A stretch of 64,000 nt of DNA from Chryseobacterium fluminis (GCF_026314945.1 NZ_CP111121.1:3968001-4032000); one strand, 5' to 3'; shown: positions 5,551 to 15,566, numbered from the stretch's first letter. Notes: generated by a model from the sequence alone, not told the origin. Numbers and translations: made by a program.

Positions 5551-8526
5551 ATGAAAAACTTATATATTGCATTTCTATTGGTGCTTCCCATATTATATTG
5601 GGCACAGATCCCGGTTATCGAAACACCGGACAGAAAAGGAGGGTTTGATAAGAATACACAGGTTGTACTGCAGAAACTCAGTATTGAAACAAAAATCACG
5701 GGCGGAATTTCGACCAATATCATCACCATGGTATTTAGAAATAAGTCAAGCCGGCTGATGGAAGGCCGACTTACTTTTCCGCTTCCGGAAGGAGTCAATG
5801 TCAGTGGCTATGCGCTGGATATCAACGGAAAGCTCAGAAATGCGGTTCCTGTAGAAAAAGAAAAGGCAAAAGAGGTTTTTGAAACCATCGAAAAAAGAAA
5901 GGTAGACCCGGGTATTCTTGAAAAAGTGGAAGGAAATAATTTCAGAACAAGAATTTATCCGATCAACGCCAACGGGGGAGAAAGAACGGTTCAGATTACT
6001 TACCATTATGAATTAAAAAAGACGGGAAATGATTTTCAGTACTTTTTGCCATTGAATTATCCGGAAACAATTCCCGACTTTACCATAAAGACAAGCATTT
6101 TTCAAAATGCAGTATCGCCGCAGCTGGAAGAAAAACCCGACGGAAGTTTCAATTTCACGAAAAACGGAAACGTCTGGGTTGCAGAAACCCATAAAACCAA
6201 TTACAGACCGTCTCACAATCTTAAAATAAATGTACCTCAGAATGACAGCAATCCAGGCATATTAATGCAGAAAGCATCAGACCGGTCTTCTTATTTTCTT
6301 GCTGATTTGGGAGCCGAAGCAAAGGAAAGAGCAAAAAATCCGGCCAACAGAATAGCTATTGTCTGGGATAATTCCTTAAGCGGATCCAAACGTGATCACA
6401 AAAAGGAATTTGAATTGTTGAATGAATATTTTAAAACAAATAAAAGCCCTGTTGTCAACGTATATTTCATTAACAACAGCTTTGATGAAGGCAAAAAATT
6501 CAGGATCAGCAGAGGAGACTGGACCGAACTTAAGACCTACCTTTCCCAGGCAACATATGACGGAGGTACGGATTTCGGGCAGTTAAAACCCCTCAGGGAA
6601 GACGAAATTTTGTTTTTTACAGATGGTCTTTCGTCTTTCGGAGAGCTGAATCTAGTATGGAAAAATCCGGTGTACACTGTGGCAGCTTCCAATAATGCCA
6701 ATTTTAATCAGTTAAAATTTATCAGCAGTAAAACGGGAGGTGAATTTCTGAACATTAATGAAAATCTACCCTCCAAAGAGGTTAAGAAACTGCTTTATGA
6801 ACCTTTAAAGTTCTTAGGAGTAGAAAAGGATGCTGCTGTTTCAGAAGTATACCCGTCACTTCCGCAGGCGGTTTCAGATCATTTCCTTCTAACGGGTATT
6901 TTAAAAGGAAATCAGGCCACAATAAAAGTGTTATTCGGGTATGGAAATGAAGTGACAGAATCTAAAATAATCCATCTGAATGCAGACAGTCAGACTATTA
7001 CAGATTGGGAAATATCGCAATTCTGGGCTCAGAAAAAATTGAACGAACTGGAAATTTTTGAAAAGAAAAACAAGGCAGATATCAAAAATCTAAGCAGACA
7101 ATTTGGCTTGGTAAGCAATAATATGAGCCTGATGGTGCTGGAGAATATCACGGATTATGTCCGGTATGAAATCACTCCTCCTGCTGAATTACGCCAGGAA
7201 TATGACAGGATCGTAAAAAATAATCAGCAGTTCAAAGATCAGCGGGTAAGTGACCTGATGCAGAGAGCCGAAAGCATTACCGCAAATCTTAAAGCATGGT
7301 GGAATACAGATTTTGAGCAGAGAGAAAAAATATACCCCAAGCCGTCAGGCAGGCAGTCTCAGACAGATACAACGGAGCGTGAAAGAAGAATTGAAGAGGT
7401 GGTCATGCTAGGGTATTCTGCAAAAAGAGCTCCCAATTCGATAGCTACGGTGAGCAGTTCAATCGTCGCAGAATCGGCAGTAGCAGACAGAATCTCAAGT
7501 TTAAAGGGTTCCGTTTCCGGTGTTAATGTGTCAGTAAGAGGAATGAGCTCACTGGGCGATAAGAGAAAAGAGATTCAGGAAAGTGTAATCAGTAAAGGAA
7601 AAATCAGCACGTTTGATGTGAAATCCGATGCGGAATACATGAAGCTCTTTGAAGGCTATAAAAAACCGGCCGAAATTTACCAGACGTACCTTAATAACAG
7701 GCTTGATTATCAGGAAACCCCGCAATATTATTTTGATGTTGCCCAGCTTCTTTTCAAAATGAATGATAAAAAGTCAGGATTAAAGGTATTAAGTTCTATT
7801 GCAGATCTGGATATTGAAAATGAAGAGTTGTATAAATTATTGGGTTACCGGCTAAAGCAGGAGGATATTTTTGATAAAGAGCTTTGGATCAGTCAGAAAG
7901 TGTTGGAGTGGAGGCCTTTTGATCCTCAGAGTTACAGAGATTATGCGTTGGCCCTGGAAGATAACGGAAGATACCAGGAGGCTCTGGATAACTTATATAA
8001 AATTCTGAATCAGACGTATACCCGTGAAATGGCTGCCCGTGATTACGGAATTGAAGAGACCATCATCATGGAGATCAATGAACTGATCAGCAGGCACAGT
8101 GACAGGCTTAGCGTAAAAAATATCAATCCTAAAATTATTGCCGATCTGCCCGTAAATATACGCGTGGTTCTGAACTGGAACAAAGACGATACCGACATCG
8201 ATCTCTGGGTGACGGATCCTAATCAGGAAAGATGTATGTATTCTCATCAATCGACTCAGATCGGAGGAAGAATAAGCAACGATTTTACCGGGGGCTTTGG
8301 CCCGGAGCAGTTTTTACTGAAAAAAGCAGTCAAAGGGAAATATCAGATTCAGACAAATTTCTTTGGAGAAAGGCAGATCAATATCGCAGGACCTACCGCG
8401 ATTATGGCTGAAGTTTATATCAACTATGCCACCGGAAAGCAGGAGCGAAAAATCGTTGTCTTTCAGAATCAGAAAGATCCCGGAGGCAACAGAAACGGTA
8501 TTTTAATAGGAGAATTCGAGTTTTAA
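5551..8526 (+). CDS. VIT-domain / vWA-like / DUF2135 exported protein with a TonB-box and plug-like segment
   Basis: This 991-residue protein starts with a signal peptide (ending YWAQ). A VIT domain spans about 30-160, and a vWA-like region follows from about 268 with a MIDAS-type DNSLSGS. Residues about 613-665 read EEVVMLGYSAKR and, later, LKGSVSGVNVSVRG, which resembles the TonB box and plug start of SusC proteins. A TPR-like helical part (about 690-860) and a C-terminal DUF2135/YfaP-like domain (about 868-985, starting RVVLNWNKDDTDIDLW) complete it. The ATG at 5551 is used because the signal peptide begins there; an upstream ATG at 5494 would give an odd 19-residue extension. Function is unknown; VIT-vWA proteins usually mediate surface or matrix contacts. 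A strong terminator follows. Confidence 0.8.
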   Translation: MKNLYIAFLLVLPILYWAQIPVIETPDRKGGFDKNTQVVLQKLSIETKITGGISTNIITMVFRNKSSRLMEGRLTFPLPEGVNVSGYALDINGKLRNAVPVEKEKAKEVFETIEKRKVDPGILEKVEGNNFRTRIYPINANGGERTVQITYHYELKKTGNDFQYFLPLNYPETIPDFTIKTSIFQNAVSPQLEEKPDGSFNFTKNGNVWVAETHKTNYRPSHNLKINVPQNDSNPGILMQKASDRSSYFLADLGAEAKERAKNPANRIAIVWDNSLSGSKRDHKKEFELLNEYFKTNKSPVVNVYFINNSFDEGKKFRISRGDWTELKTYLSQATYDGGTDFGQLKPLREDEILFFTDGLSSFGELNLVWKNPVYTVAASNNANFNQLKFISSKTGGEFLNINENLPSKEVKKLLYEPLKFLGVEKDAAVSEVYPSLPQAVSDHFLLTGILKGNQATIKVLFGYGNEVTESKIIHLNADSQTITDWEISQFWAQKKLNELEIFEKKNKADIKNLSRQFGLVSNNMSLMVLENITDYVRYEITPPAELRQEYDRIVKNNQQFKDQRVSDLMQRAESITANLKAWWNTDFEQREKIYPKPSGRQSQTDTTERERRIEEVVMLGYSAKRAPNSIATVSSSIVAESAVADRISSLKGSVSGVNVSVRGMSSLGDKRKEIQESVISKGKISTFDVKSDAEYMKLFEGYKKPAEIYQTYLNNRLDYQETPQYYFDVAQLLFKMNDKKSGLKVLSSIADLDIENEELYKLLGYRLKQEDIFDKELWISQKVLEWRPFDPQSYRDYALALEDNGRYQEALDNLYKILNQTYTREMAARDYGIEETIIMEINELISRHSDRLSVKNINPKIIADLPVNIRVVLNWNKDDTDIDLWVTDPNQERCMYSHQSTQIGGRISNDFTGGFGPEQFLLKKAVKGKYQIQTNFFGERQINIAGPTAIMAEVYINYATGKQERKIVVFQNQKDPGGNRNGILIGEFEF

Positions 8527-8562
8527 TATTAATAGGTTAGGTAGAAACACAAATTAGTTCGT

Positions 8563-8589
8563 GCGCCCGCAGAAATGCGGGCGCTTTTT
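8563..8589 (+). terminator. rho-independent terminator
   Basis: An 8-bp GC-only stem (GCGCCCGC / GCGGGCGC) with a 6-nt loop is followed by a T run. It lies 36 nt after the VIT-domain gene. Confidence 0.9.
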
Positions 8590-8648
8590 ATGGAAAGTAG
8601 TGCATCGGGAAATAAATTTTGTATCTTCTATCACAGAATAATACAAAA

Positions 8649-8984
8649 ATGATAAAATGTATCGCCGTACTTTCCTTTTCTGTCCTGACAGCCAATTTGA
8701 GTGCCCAGAAGGTATTTTCCACCCGATATTCAAGCCAGGCAGAGGTAAAAGTTTTTGTGACGGAGTATGAAAGCCAGGCAGATCTGAAAGTCTATAAAGT
8801 AACGTATGACAGCCAGGCCGGAAACAACAATGGAAAATGGTTTTTCACCCAGTATGAAAGTCAGGCGGCGAAAAAAATATATTTTACCGACTACGAAAGC
8901 CAGGCAGATTTAAAAATATTTTTTGTAAAATACGACAGTCAGGCAGGGTGGAGGAATAAAGACAAACAACACCTGATGTATTAA
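8649..8984 (+). CDS. small exported YxSQA-repeat protein (DUF6150-like)
   Basis: This 111-residue protein has a 20-residue signal peptide (ending LSAQ) followed by six imperfect repeats of roughly 14 residues, each built on Y-x-S-Q-A, often continued as D-L-K-V-Y/F. The alternating hydrophobic pattern suggests short beta-hairpins stacked in tandem. The protein matches what is known as the DUF6150 family in Flavobacteriia; its function is not established. The ATG at 8649 is chosen because it opens the signal peptide; the in-frame ATG at 8619 adds ten polar residues. It is a single gene, isolated by a terminator before and a long hairpin after it. Confidence 0.75.
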   Translation: MIKCIAVLSFSVLTANLSAQKVFSTRYSSQAEVKVFVTEYESQADLKVYKVTYDSQAGNNNGKWFFTQYESQAAKKIYFTDYESQADLKIFFVKYDSQAGWRNKDKQHLMY

Positions 8985-9036
8985 AAAGTTCAACAGTTAA
9001 GTTTTCAAAAGCGGCTTGCTGAATATAATTTCACAA

Positions 9037-9077
9037 GTATTTCCGGCGGGCCGTCGCAGACGGCCCGCCGGAAATAC
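9037..9077. repeat. perfect 19-bp GC-rich hairpin with a 3-nt loop
   Basis: The two 19-nt arms are exactly complementary and separated by GCA; the core is very GC-rich in an AT-rich spacer. No T tract follows on either side, so it is not a textbook terminator. It lies in the 314-nt gap between the YxSQA-repeat gene and the pectin genes, which otherwise shows only a possible promoter element. It might be a transcript-end barrier or a mobile palindromic repeat. Confidence 0.7.
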
Positions 9078-9268
9078 CAAGAGCACAGGCAAATGCAGGA
9101 GATATTGTACAGCCTTATTATATTCCAATGCACTACAGACTTTTAAAATTATATATTAACAGGAAGATTTTATGTAACCTTAACAAGTTAATGATAGTCA
9201 GGATCTTAAAATAATGTTAAATTAGAAGGATTAAAGAGCATTTTTTATGCGCACCCGAAAATTATTTT

Positions 9269-9276
9269 TACTTTTG
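9269..9276 (+). promoter_or_regulatory. possible -7 promoter element TACTTTTG
   Basis: It matches the Bacteroidota TAnnTTTG -7 consensus and lies 22 nt upstream of the ATG at 9299. No clear TTG -33 element is seen at the usual distance, so this is tentative. Confidence 0.35.
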
Positions 9277-9298
9277 ATGAAATAACAAATTGAGAAAA

Positions 9299-10498
9299 AT
9301 GATGTTTAAAACTAAATTTTCTTTGCTGGGATTAATGAGTGCAATCGGTTGCATTGGGGTGAACTTTTTACAGGCACAACAATCAATTGAGCTCACCAAT
9401 CCACTTGATTTTCCAAGAAATGAGGTGCTTTCCCTTTCTGTAAACGATTTGAAATCAGTTTTAAAGAAAACAAGAGAAGCAGATCTAAGAATTAAAGACG
9501 AAAATAATAAATTTATTCCAATTCAGTGGATTGATTATGATAATGATGGAAAAAGTGATGAATTGCTTTTTCTGGCCAACATGGATGCGAAGAAATCGGT
9601 CATCTATAAATTAGTGGCCGACTCAAAATCGGTCATCCCTCAGCCAAAAGTTACCACTTACTCCAGACTGGTTCCGGAGAGAGTGGATGACTATGCCTGG
9701 GAAAATGATAAGGTAGCTTTCAGAGTATATGGTCCGAAAGGTCAGAAGGAAGCCGAACAGGGCGTTAAAGGAAGTACACTTTCCAGTGGCGTGGATATCT
9801 GGTTTAAAAAAACAGATCAGCCGGTGATTAATAAATGGTATAAAGGATACCTTACCGATCCGATGTATTATCATAAAGATACAAGGGGAGAAGGGTACGA
9901 TCCGTATCATGTAGGGGACAGCCGCGGAACAGGAGGAATCGGAATCTGGGTCAATGAAAAGCTGCAGGTTTCAAAGAATTTTATCAGCTCAAGAACGATT
10001 GCAGAAGGTCCGTTAAGGACTGTCTTCGAACTGACCTACTTTCCGTGGAGTGATTATAAAGTACAGGAAACAAAAAGAATATCCCTGGACATCGGATCCA
10101 ATTTTTCCAGATTCGAATCTGATTTCATATCCCAGAATCCCGTTCCGAATTATACCATCGGAATCAGTTTACATAAAAACGAAGGGCTTACCAAATTAAA
10201 TGACAGAAAGGGATTTTATCTGCATTGGGAAAAGATAGATGATGCTTTTGTAGGAGAAGGCATTGTCGTCAATCCGAACATCGTCCAGAAATCTGTAGCG
10301 CACAGAACTGAAACCCCCGATCAGAGCAATCTGTTAGTGGTGACAAAACCTCAGAAAAAACTGATCTATTATGCAGGATTTGCATGGCAGAAAAGCGGAC
10401 AGGTTCAGACGCAGGCAGATTGGGAGAAGATCCTGGACAGGCAATCGCAGATCGTAGCTAATCCCATAGCTGTTAAGTTTATTAAAGATGTAAAATGA
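9299..10498 (+). CDS. DUF4861 family exported protein (pectin locus)
   Basis: This protein of about 399 residues has a signal peptide (ending LQAQ) and a beta-rich body typical of DUF4861 proteins, which recur in pectin and rhamnogalacturonan loci of Bacteroidota. Its biochemical role is not settled to my knowledge. A start at ATG 9299 is used; the TTG at 9290 adds only three residues. The end overlaps the next gene by 4 nt (ATGA), so it is translationally coupled to the PL10 lyase and likely works on the same substrate. A second DUF4861 gene is at 24539-25546 on the minus strand. Confidence 0.75.
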   Translation: MMFKTKFSLLGLMSAIGCIGVNFLQAQQSIELTNPLDFPRNEVLSLSVNDLKSVLKKTREADLRIKDENNKFIPIQWIDYDNDGKSDELLFLANMDAKKSVIYKLVADSKSVIPQPKVTTYSRLVPERVDDYAWENDKVAFRVYGPKGQKEAEQGVKGSTLSSGVDIWFKKTDQPVINKWYKGYLTDPMYYHKDTRGEGYDPYHVGDSRGTGGIGIWVNEKLQVSKNFISSRTIAEGPLRTVFELTYFPWSDYKVQETKRISLDIGSNFSRFESDFISQNPVPNYTIGISLHKNEGLTKLNDRKGFYLHWEKIDDAFVGEGIVVNPNIVQKSVAHRTETPDQSNLLVVTKPQKKLIYYAGFAWQKSGQVQTQADWEKILDRQSQIVANPIAVKFIKDVK

Positions 10499-11514
10499 TA
10501 CACATGAAAATTTCAATAGCCATACTTTCTTTGGCTTCTGCTTTATACTTTGCACAGGTGAAAGATACCCTGGCAGAAAAAATGCTGATTTATCAGCTTC
10601 CCAACGGCGGATGGGGAAAACAGCTGAATGATAAATCGGTGGTTGATTATAATGTCCCCATCGACAAAGCCCTCTTAAAGAAAATAAAAGAGACGGGTGA
10701 TGATCATGCCACCATTGATAACAATGCCACTTCAAGAGAAATCAATGCATTGATAAAAGCCTATTCCGAAACTAAAAACAGCCAGTATCTGAAAGCTGCA
10801 GAAAAAGGAATCAGTTATCTTCTTCTTATGCAGTATAAAAACGGTGGTTTTCCGCAGTATTATCCCAATACCGGATTGTACAGAAAACAGATCACCTATA
10901 ATGATAATGCGATGATTAATGCATTGACCGTTTTATACAATGCAGCAGAAGGAAAAAATAATTTTGACGGAGTCAGCCCGGCCCTAAAAGAAAAGTCTAA
11001 AATCGCCGTACAAAAAGGAATTGAATGCATCCTAAAAACCCAGGTTTTGCAAAAAGGAATACCTACCATCTGGGGCGATCAGTACAACGAAATTACCCTT
11101 CAGCCCGATAAAGCCCGGGCTTTTGAGCCTGTTTCCCTGGCCACCGCAGAATCAGTAGGTATTGTCAGGTTTCTGATGATGCAGCCGGTGACTCCCGAAA
11201 TTGAAAAATCAATAGAGTCAGCGGTTACCTGGTTTAAACAACATAAAATAGAAGGCTATAGCTACAATGTAACCAAAGTCAACGGCAAAGCCGTACGAAC
11301 TCTGGCAGAAGATAAAAATTCGGTGATCTGGGCAAGATTCTATGATATCAATACCAATAAACCCCTTTTCGGAGACCGTGACGGAAGTGTAAAATACGAT
11401 TACAACGAAGTTTCCGAAGAAAGACGAAACGGCTACAGCTGGTTCGGTGATTTTGCCGATAAGCTGATCAATAAAGAGTTTCCGAAATGGCTTGATAAAA
11501 ATAAAAAAGTATAA
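10495..11514 (+). CDS. pelA: pectate lyase, polysaccharide lyase family 10
   Basis: This 339-residue exported enzyme has the alpha/alpha-toroid signature of PL10 lyases: the segments LPNGGWGK, DNNATSREI, NGGFPQYYP, TYNDNAMINAL and WARFYDI occur in the usual order. It would cleave de-esterified polygalacturonate by beta-elimination in the periplasm or at the cell surface, giving unsaturated oligogalacturonides. The start is ATG 10495, overlapping the DUF4861 stop; ATG 10504 is a close alternative that opens the signal peptide (ending YFAQ). It forms a two-gene operon with DUF4861, closed by the terminator at 11527-11560, and converges with the minus-strand arm of the pectin locus. Confidence 0.88.
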   Translation: MIHMKISIAILSLASALYFAQVKDTLAEKMLIYQLPNGGWGKQLNDKSVVDYNVPIDKALLKKIKETGDDHATIDNNATSREINALIKAYSETKNSQYLKAAEKGISYLLLMQYKNGGFPQYYPNTGLYRKQITYNDNAMINALTVLYNAAEGKNNFDGVSPALKEKSKIAVQKGIECILKTQVLQKGIPTIWGDQYNEITLQPDKARAFEPVSLATAESVGIVRFLMMQPVTPEIEKSIESAVTWFKQHKIEGYSYNVTKVNGKAVRTLAEDKNSVIWARFYDINTNKPLFGDRDGSVKYDYNEVSEERRNGYSWFGDFADKLINKEFPKWLDKNKKV

Positions 11515-11526
11515 CGACTTACTATG

Positions 11527-11560
11527 CCTGACGGATCTTCAAAACCGTCAGGTTTTTTTT
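11527..11560 (+). terminator. rho-independent terminator
   Basis: The stem CCTGACGG / CCGTCAGG with a 10-nt loop is followed by eight T residues, 12 nt after the PL10 stop. Confidence 0.9.
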
Positions 11561-11595
11561 ATCTTTTTTCTGGAAATATAATGGAATTGACGGGA

Positions 11596-14070
11596 TTACT
11601 TCCCTAAGAAAATATAGGTACCCCCTTTTTCGGTCTCAAAATCAAATACATGGGTTTGTGGGACAGGATACCCTTTCAATGGGGCTTTTTCTGAAATTAA
11701 AGGCGTTTTAATCGAATTGACCTGATAATATTCGTTAGGATTTTCACCTCTTGCCAATTGTAAATTTGCCTTGGTTCTGATTGTAGTATCTCTGGAAATC
11801 CTGATTCTCGCGTTTCCTCCCAAAGAAGATTTTACAACCAGTTTTGTCAGCTTGGAATCTTTCCAGTCGATATCTACTTCAAAACCGGCACGTGCTTTCA
11901 GACCTTTTACTGAACCGTTAGGTAAAGCATCCGGAAGAGCCGGTAAAATATAAAGACAGCCGTCATAACTTTGCAGCAGCATTTCTGCAATTCCTGAAGT
12001 ACAGCCAAAATTTCCATCAATCTGAAAGGGCGGATGCGCATCCAGAAGATTCGGATAGGTACCTCCCGACTGACCTTTGCCTTCCATCGGAGCAGGAGTC
12101 AGCTGATCTGAAATTAATTTAAATGCTCTGTTTCCGTCCAGCAGTCTTGCCCACCAGTTTACTTTCCAGCCCATCGACCAGCCTGTGGATTTGTCGCCGC
12201 GGTAGATCATAGAATTTTTTGCAGCTTCCGTTAAATCAGGATTTCTGAACGGCGAAATCTGTCCCGAAGGAAACAAACCGTATAAATGTGAAATATGTCT
12301 GTGTTTATCATCGGTTCTGTCCCTATCTTCCAGCCATTCCTGTAATTGGGCATGCTGACCTATCTGCATAGGCGGAAGTTGCTTTAAAGCAGACTGAACT
12401 TCATCCGAAAGGCGGTGATCTTCATTTAAAATTTTTGAAGCATGAATAAAGTTGTTAAATACATCAAAAACTAACTGGTTATCCATGGTCGTTCCCGATG
12501 TGATTCCGACACTTTTCATATACGTGTTTTCAGGCGACATAGAAGGAGAAACCACCAGGTATTTCTTCGTAGGGTCCTGTTGAAGAACATCAAGATAAAA
12601 CAAAGCACAGCCTTTTAAAGCAGTATAATATTTCTTTAAAAATTCCTTATCTCCGGTATACAGATAATGATTCCAAAGATGCTGGGTCAGCCAGGCTCCG
12701 CCCATCGGCCACATTCCGTAAAAACCACCGTCTACAATTCCCGTTATTCTCCACAAATCTGTGTTATGGTGCATATTCCAGCCTCTCGCATGGTACATTT
12801 CTCTTGCCGATTCCTGTCCTGTCACCGACAGGTCCTGAATCATATCAAATAAAGGCTCGTGCATTTCGCTGAGGTTGGTGTTTTCAGCAGGCCAGTAATT
12901 CATCTCCGTATTGATGTTCACCGTGTATTTGCTGTCCCAGGCAGGATTCAGCTGATAGTTCCAGATGCCCTGGAGATTGGCAGGCTGAGTTCCGGGTTGT
13001 GAAGAGGAAATCAGAAGATAGCGTCCGAACTGAAAATATAAAGCCACTAAATCCGGATCTTTTGAATTTCCAAACTCCTTTATCCGGAGGTCGGTTGTTT
13101 TTTTGGCCTGCCCGATAGTTCCTAAATCTAAACTTACCCGCTTGAAATATTTCTGATATTTTTCAATGTGAGCTTTTAATTCGGTATCGTATTTTTTAGT
13201 TAAAGCAGATTTTAAATATTCTGAAACTCTTGCATCAGGATTTGCTGAAAGGTCATTATACTTTTTAAAATTCGTCGCTATGGAAACATAAATGACCACT
13301 TCATCCGCTCCGGAGATATCCAGTTGATTTTTTGTTGAGGTTAATTTTCCGCCCTTTAAAACCGGAACAGCCACTGTTTTAAAATTAATTTTACCGGTTT
13401 TATTATCCACCGATCCGCTGGTTCCGGAAACTACCAGTTGGTTTTTCTCTGTAAAAATTGATTTCTGCAGGTGTGGAGTAGAGGCGTTGATGGAAAAATT
13501 CAAACTTCCTTTTCTACTGGAGTACAGTTTAATCATAATTACATGATCTGCAAAAGACGAGAAAATTTCACGTTTGAAAGTCACACCATTTACTTCATAA
13601 GAAACGGTACTGACTGCCTTTTCAATATCTAAAGTGCGGGTATAATTTTAAAAATTTTCATGACCTTTGAAATCCAGGAACAGATCGCCCATGGTCTGGT
13701 AGGGCATTCCGTAATTCAGATCTTTGGGAGCTTGCCTCGGATAGGTTCTGTTGGAAACATTTTGTGCTTCCTGAAATTTACTTTCATTCAGGAGTATTCT
13801 GATCTTCTGAATGCTGTCAAACGTATTTTTCGGAACATTATTTCCCGGTTCTCCTGCCCAGATGGTTTCTTCGTTAAGTTGAAGATGTTCCTGTGAAGCT
13901 CCGCCATAGACCATTGCCCCCAGTTTTCCGTTTCCGATCGGTAAAGCTTCGTTCCAGTTTTCGGCAGGCTTATGATACATTAATTTTAAACTCTGCTGTG
14001 CCTGGACAGAAACTGAAAATACGCTTACGAAAGCTATTGAAAATATTTTATATTGAATGAATTTCAGCAT
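11596..14070 (-). pseudogene. glycoside hydrolase family 95 (alpha-L-fucosidase/galactosidase type), interrupted by an in-frame TAA
   Basis: One reading frame of 824 codons runs from 14070 to 11596 and is broken only by TAA at 13648-13650, after residue 140. Both sides align with GH95: signal peptide (ending VQAQ), LPIGNGKLGAMVYGG and LNEETIWAGEP before the stop; then the (alpha/alpha)6 part with GIWNYQLNPAWDSKYT, NTEMNYWPAENTNLSE, HRHISHLYGLFPSGQ and DGNFGCTSG. The family removes terminal fucose or L-galactose, here probably from rhamnogalacturonan side chains. A single base change (for example AAA to TAA) within a T5A4 run explains the stop. If real, the product is a useless N-terminal fragment unless re-initiation or readthrough occurs; a consensus error is also possible. 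Confidence 0.85.
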
Positions 14071-14250
14071 TTTTTATTTTTTAAAAGGGAGAACATTTAC
14101 GCTATAAAATCCACTCCGTCAGTTCGATTTTTTTTCGAGGCATATTTAAGAAAAATGTATCCGGAGCCGGTGAGAAAAAGACATTATTCCCAATTCAAAA
14201 GTTCTCGATACGCTGTTATATGAACAATTTTTTAACCCAGTTCAGAATTA

Positions 14251-15150
14251 TTATTTAGGTATTGTTTTCAGCCAGTCCGAGCATAACGTTTTCCAATTAT
14301 CCGTAAGCTCAGATTTATTGGTAATCCCGATTTTATGCTCACCCTCAGGGAAAATAAACAGGGCTCCTTTTACTTTATTTTTCACCATTTCTTGATAATA
14401 CATGATGCTGTTCATCACAGGCACTGTTTTATCATTCTGAGCATGAAACAAAATAGTAGGCGGCGTTTTTTCCGTCACCCGGTTTTGCATCGAATATTCT
14501 TTGATTTTATCAGCAGAAGCATTTTCCCCCAGCAGGCTGTTCCGGCTTCCGACGTGAGCAAATTCTCCCAAATCAATAACCGGGGAAACCAGAATAGCAA
14601 AATTGGGAACAGTCGGAATTGGAGCCCAGTCTCCTTTCAGTTCGGTATAGTCTGTAGGAATATTACTTACCGACGCCGCCAGATGTCCGCCTGCGGAAGT
14701 TCCGATGACACCGATCTGGTCCGGTGAAATGCCATACTGGTCAGCATTTTTTCTGAGATATTTTATTGCTGCCTGAATATCCTGCAGCGGAGCAATTTCT
14801 TTTTGTTTCAGATCGGGAGAAGTCGGAAGCCTGTAATTTAAAACGAAAGCCGAAATTCCTTGGGTGTTAAACCATTTGGCAATCTGATAGCCCCCTAGAT
14901 CGTACGTCAGTTTATAATAGCCTCCCCCGGGGATCACAACAACGGCCATCTGTTTTCTCTCTTCCTTCGGAGGTAAAAAAGCAAAGAGTTCAGTTTCCTT
15001 AATCTGTATAATTCTTCCGTCTTTTTCTTCCGTTTTTAATGGTAATCCTTTAGAATTAGGCATCTGACCTTTTGGCCAGACCATTATTTTTTCCTGTGCC
15101 GGTAATTGAATGAAAAGGGAAATTAATACCAGGAAAGCTATTTTTTTCAT
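14251..15150 (-). CDS. exported alpha/beta hydrolase, carbohydrate-esterase-like
   Basis: This 299-residue protein has a signal peptide (ending LPAQ) and a full alpha/beta-hydrolase core: oxyanion motif IPGGGYYKL near 91-99, nucleophile GTSAGG, and late Asp (HAQNDKTVP) and His (EGEHKIG). It looks like the bacterial acetyl-xylan esterase / BD-FAE group that removes acetyl or feruloyl groups from plant polysaccharides. Within a pectin locus with two CE12 esterases, an additional pectin acetylesterase role is likely but inferred. It lies between KdgF and the broken GH95 gene on the same strand. Confidence 0.75.
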   Translation of the reverse strand: MKKIAFLVLISLFIQLPAQEKIMVWPKGQMPNSKGLPLKTEEKDGRIIQIKETELFAFLPPKEERKQMAVVVIPGGGYYKLTYDLGGYQIAKWFNTQGISAFVLNYRLPTSPDLKQKEIAPLQDIQAAIKYLRKNADQYGISPDQIGVIGTSAGGHLAASVSNIPTDYTELKGDWAPIPTVPNFAILVSPVIDLGEFAHVGSRNSLLGENASADKIKEYSMQNRVTEKTPPTILFHAQNDKTVPVMNSIMYYQEMVKNKVKGALFIFPEGEHKIGITNKSELTDNWKTLCSDWLKTIPK

Positions 15151-15182
15151 AACCGATGATTTGGTAAATTATTTATTATTCC

Positions 15183-15218
15183 AACCTTCAGGGTCTCTAA
15201 AACCCTGAAGGTTTTATT
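15183..15218 (+). terminator. hairpin, terminator-like (AACCTTCAGGGT / ACCCTGAAGGTT)
   Basis: A 12-bp perfect stem with a 7-nt loop lies between the KdgF gene and the downstream esterase. The T-rich tail is on the plus-strand side, so for the minus-strand operon it may act as an attenuating or processing hairpin. A related stem occurs at 40503-40534. Confidence 0.55.
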
Positions 15219-15224
15219 TTTAAA

Positions 15225-15566
15225 TTAATCTTTCAGAAAATCTTCTCTGAAAGGGGTAAAAGCGTCAATCAGCTGTCCGGCTTCCAGACATTTTACACCG
15301 TGAAAAATATTGGGCTGGGCAAAAAAACCGTCACCCTGCTGTAAAATTTTAACCTCATCATTTACAGTCACTTCAAACTTCCCTGAAGCAACGTAAGTGA
15401 TCTGGGAGTGAAAATGCTGATGCAATGCTCCTACGGCATCTTCTTCAAACTTTACAATCACCATCATCACCTGAGAATTGTAGCCTATAAACTGTCTTGA
15501 AACACCGGCTCCTAAATCTTCCCAGTCTGAATTCCCATCAAAGAAGGGTTCTTTTTTAAAATTCAT
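15225..15566 (-). CDS. kdgF: cupin KdgF, unsaturated galacturonate linearising enzyme
   Basis: This 113-residue cytoplasmic cupin has the KdgF pattern: GAGVSRQFIGYNSQVM, the metal set HQHFHSQITYVASGKFE, GDGFFAQPNIFHG and FTPFREDFL. KdgF turns 4,5-unsaturated galacturonate, released by lyases and GH105, into the linear keto-uronate used by KduI. It has no signal peptide, unlike its neighbours, and links the extracellular arm to kduI/kduD on the other side of susC. Length and motifs agree with the family. Confidence 0.88.
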   Translation of the reverse strand: MNFKKEPFFDGNSDWEDLGAGVSRQFIGYNSQVMMVIVKFEEDAVGALHQHFHSQITYVASGKFEVTVNDEVKILQQGDGFFAQPNIFHGVKCLEAGQLIDAFTPFREDFLKD

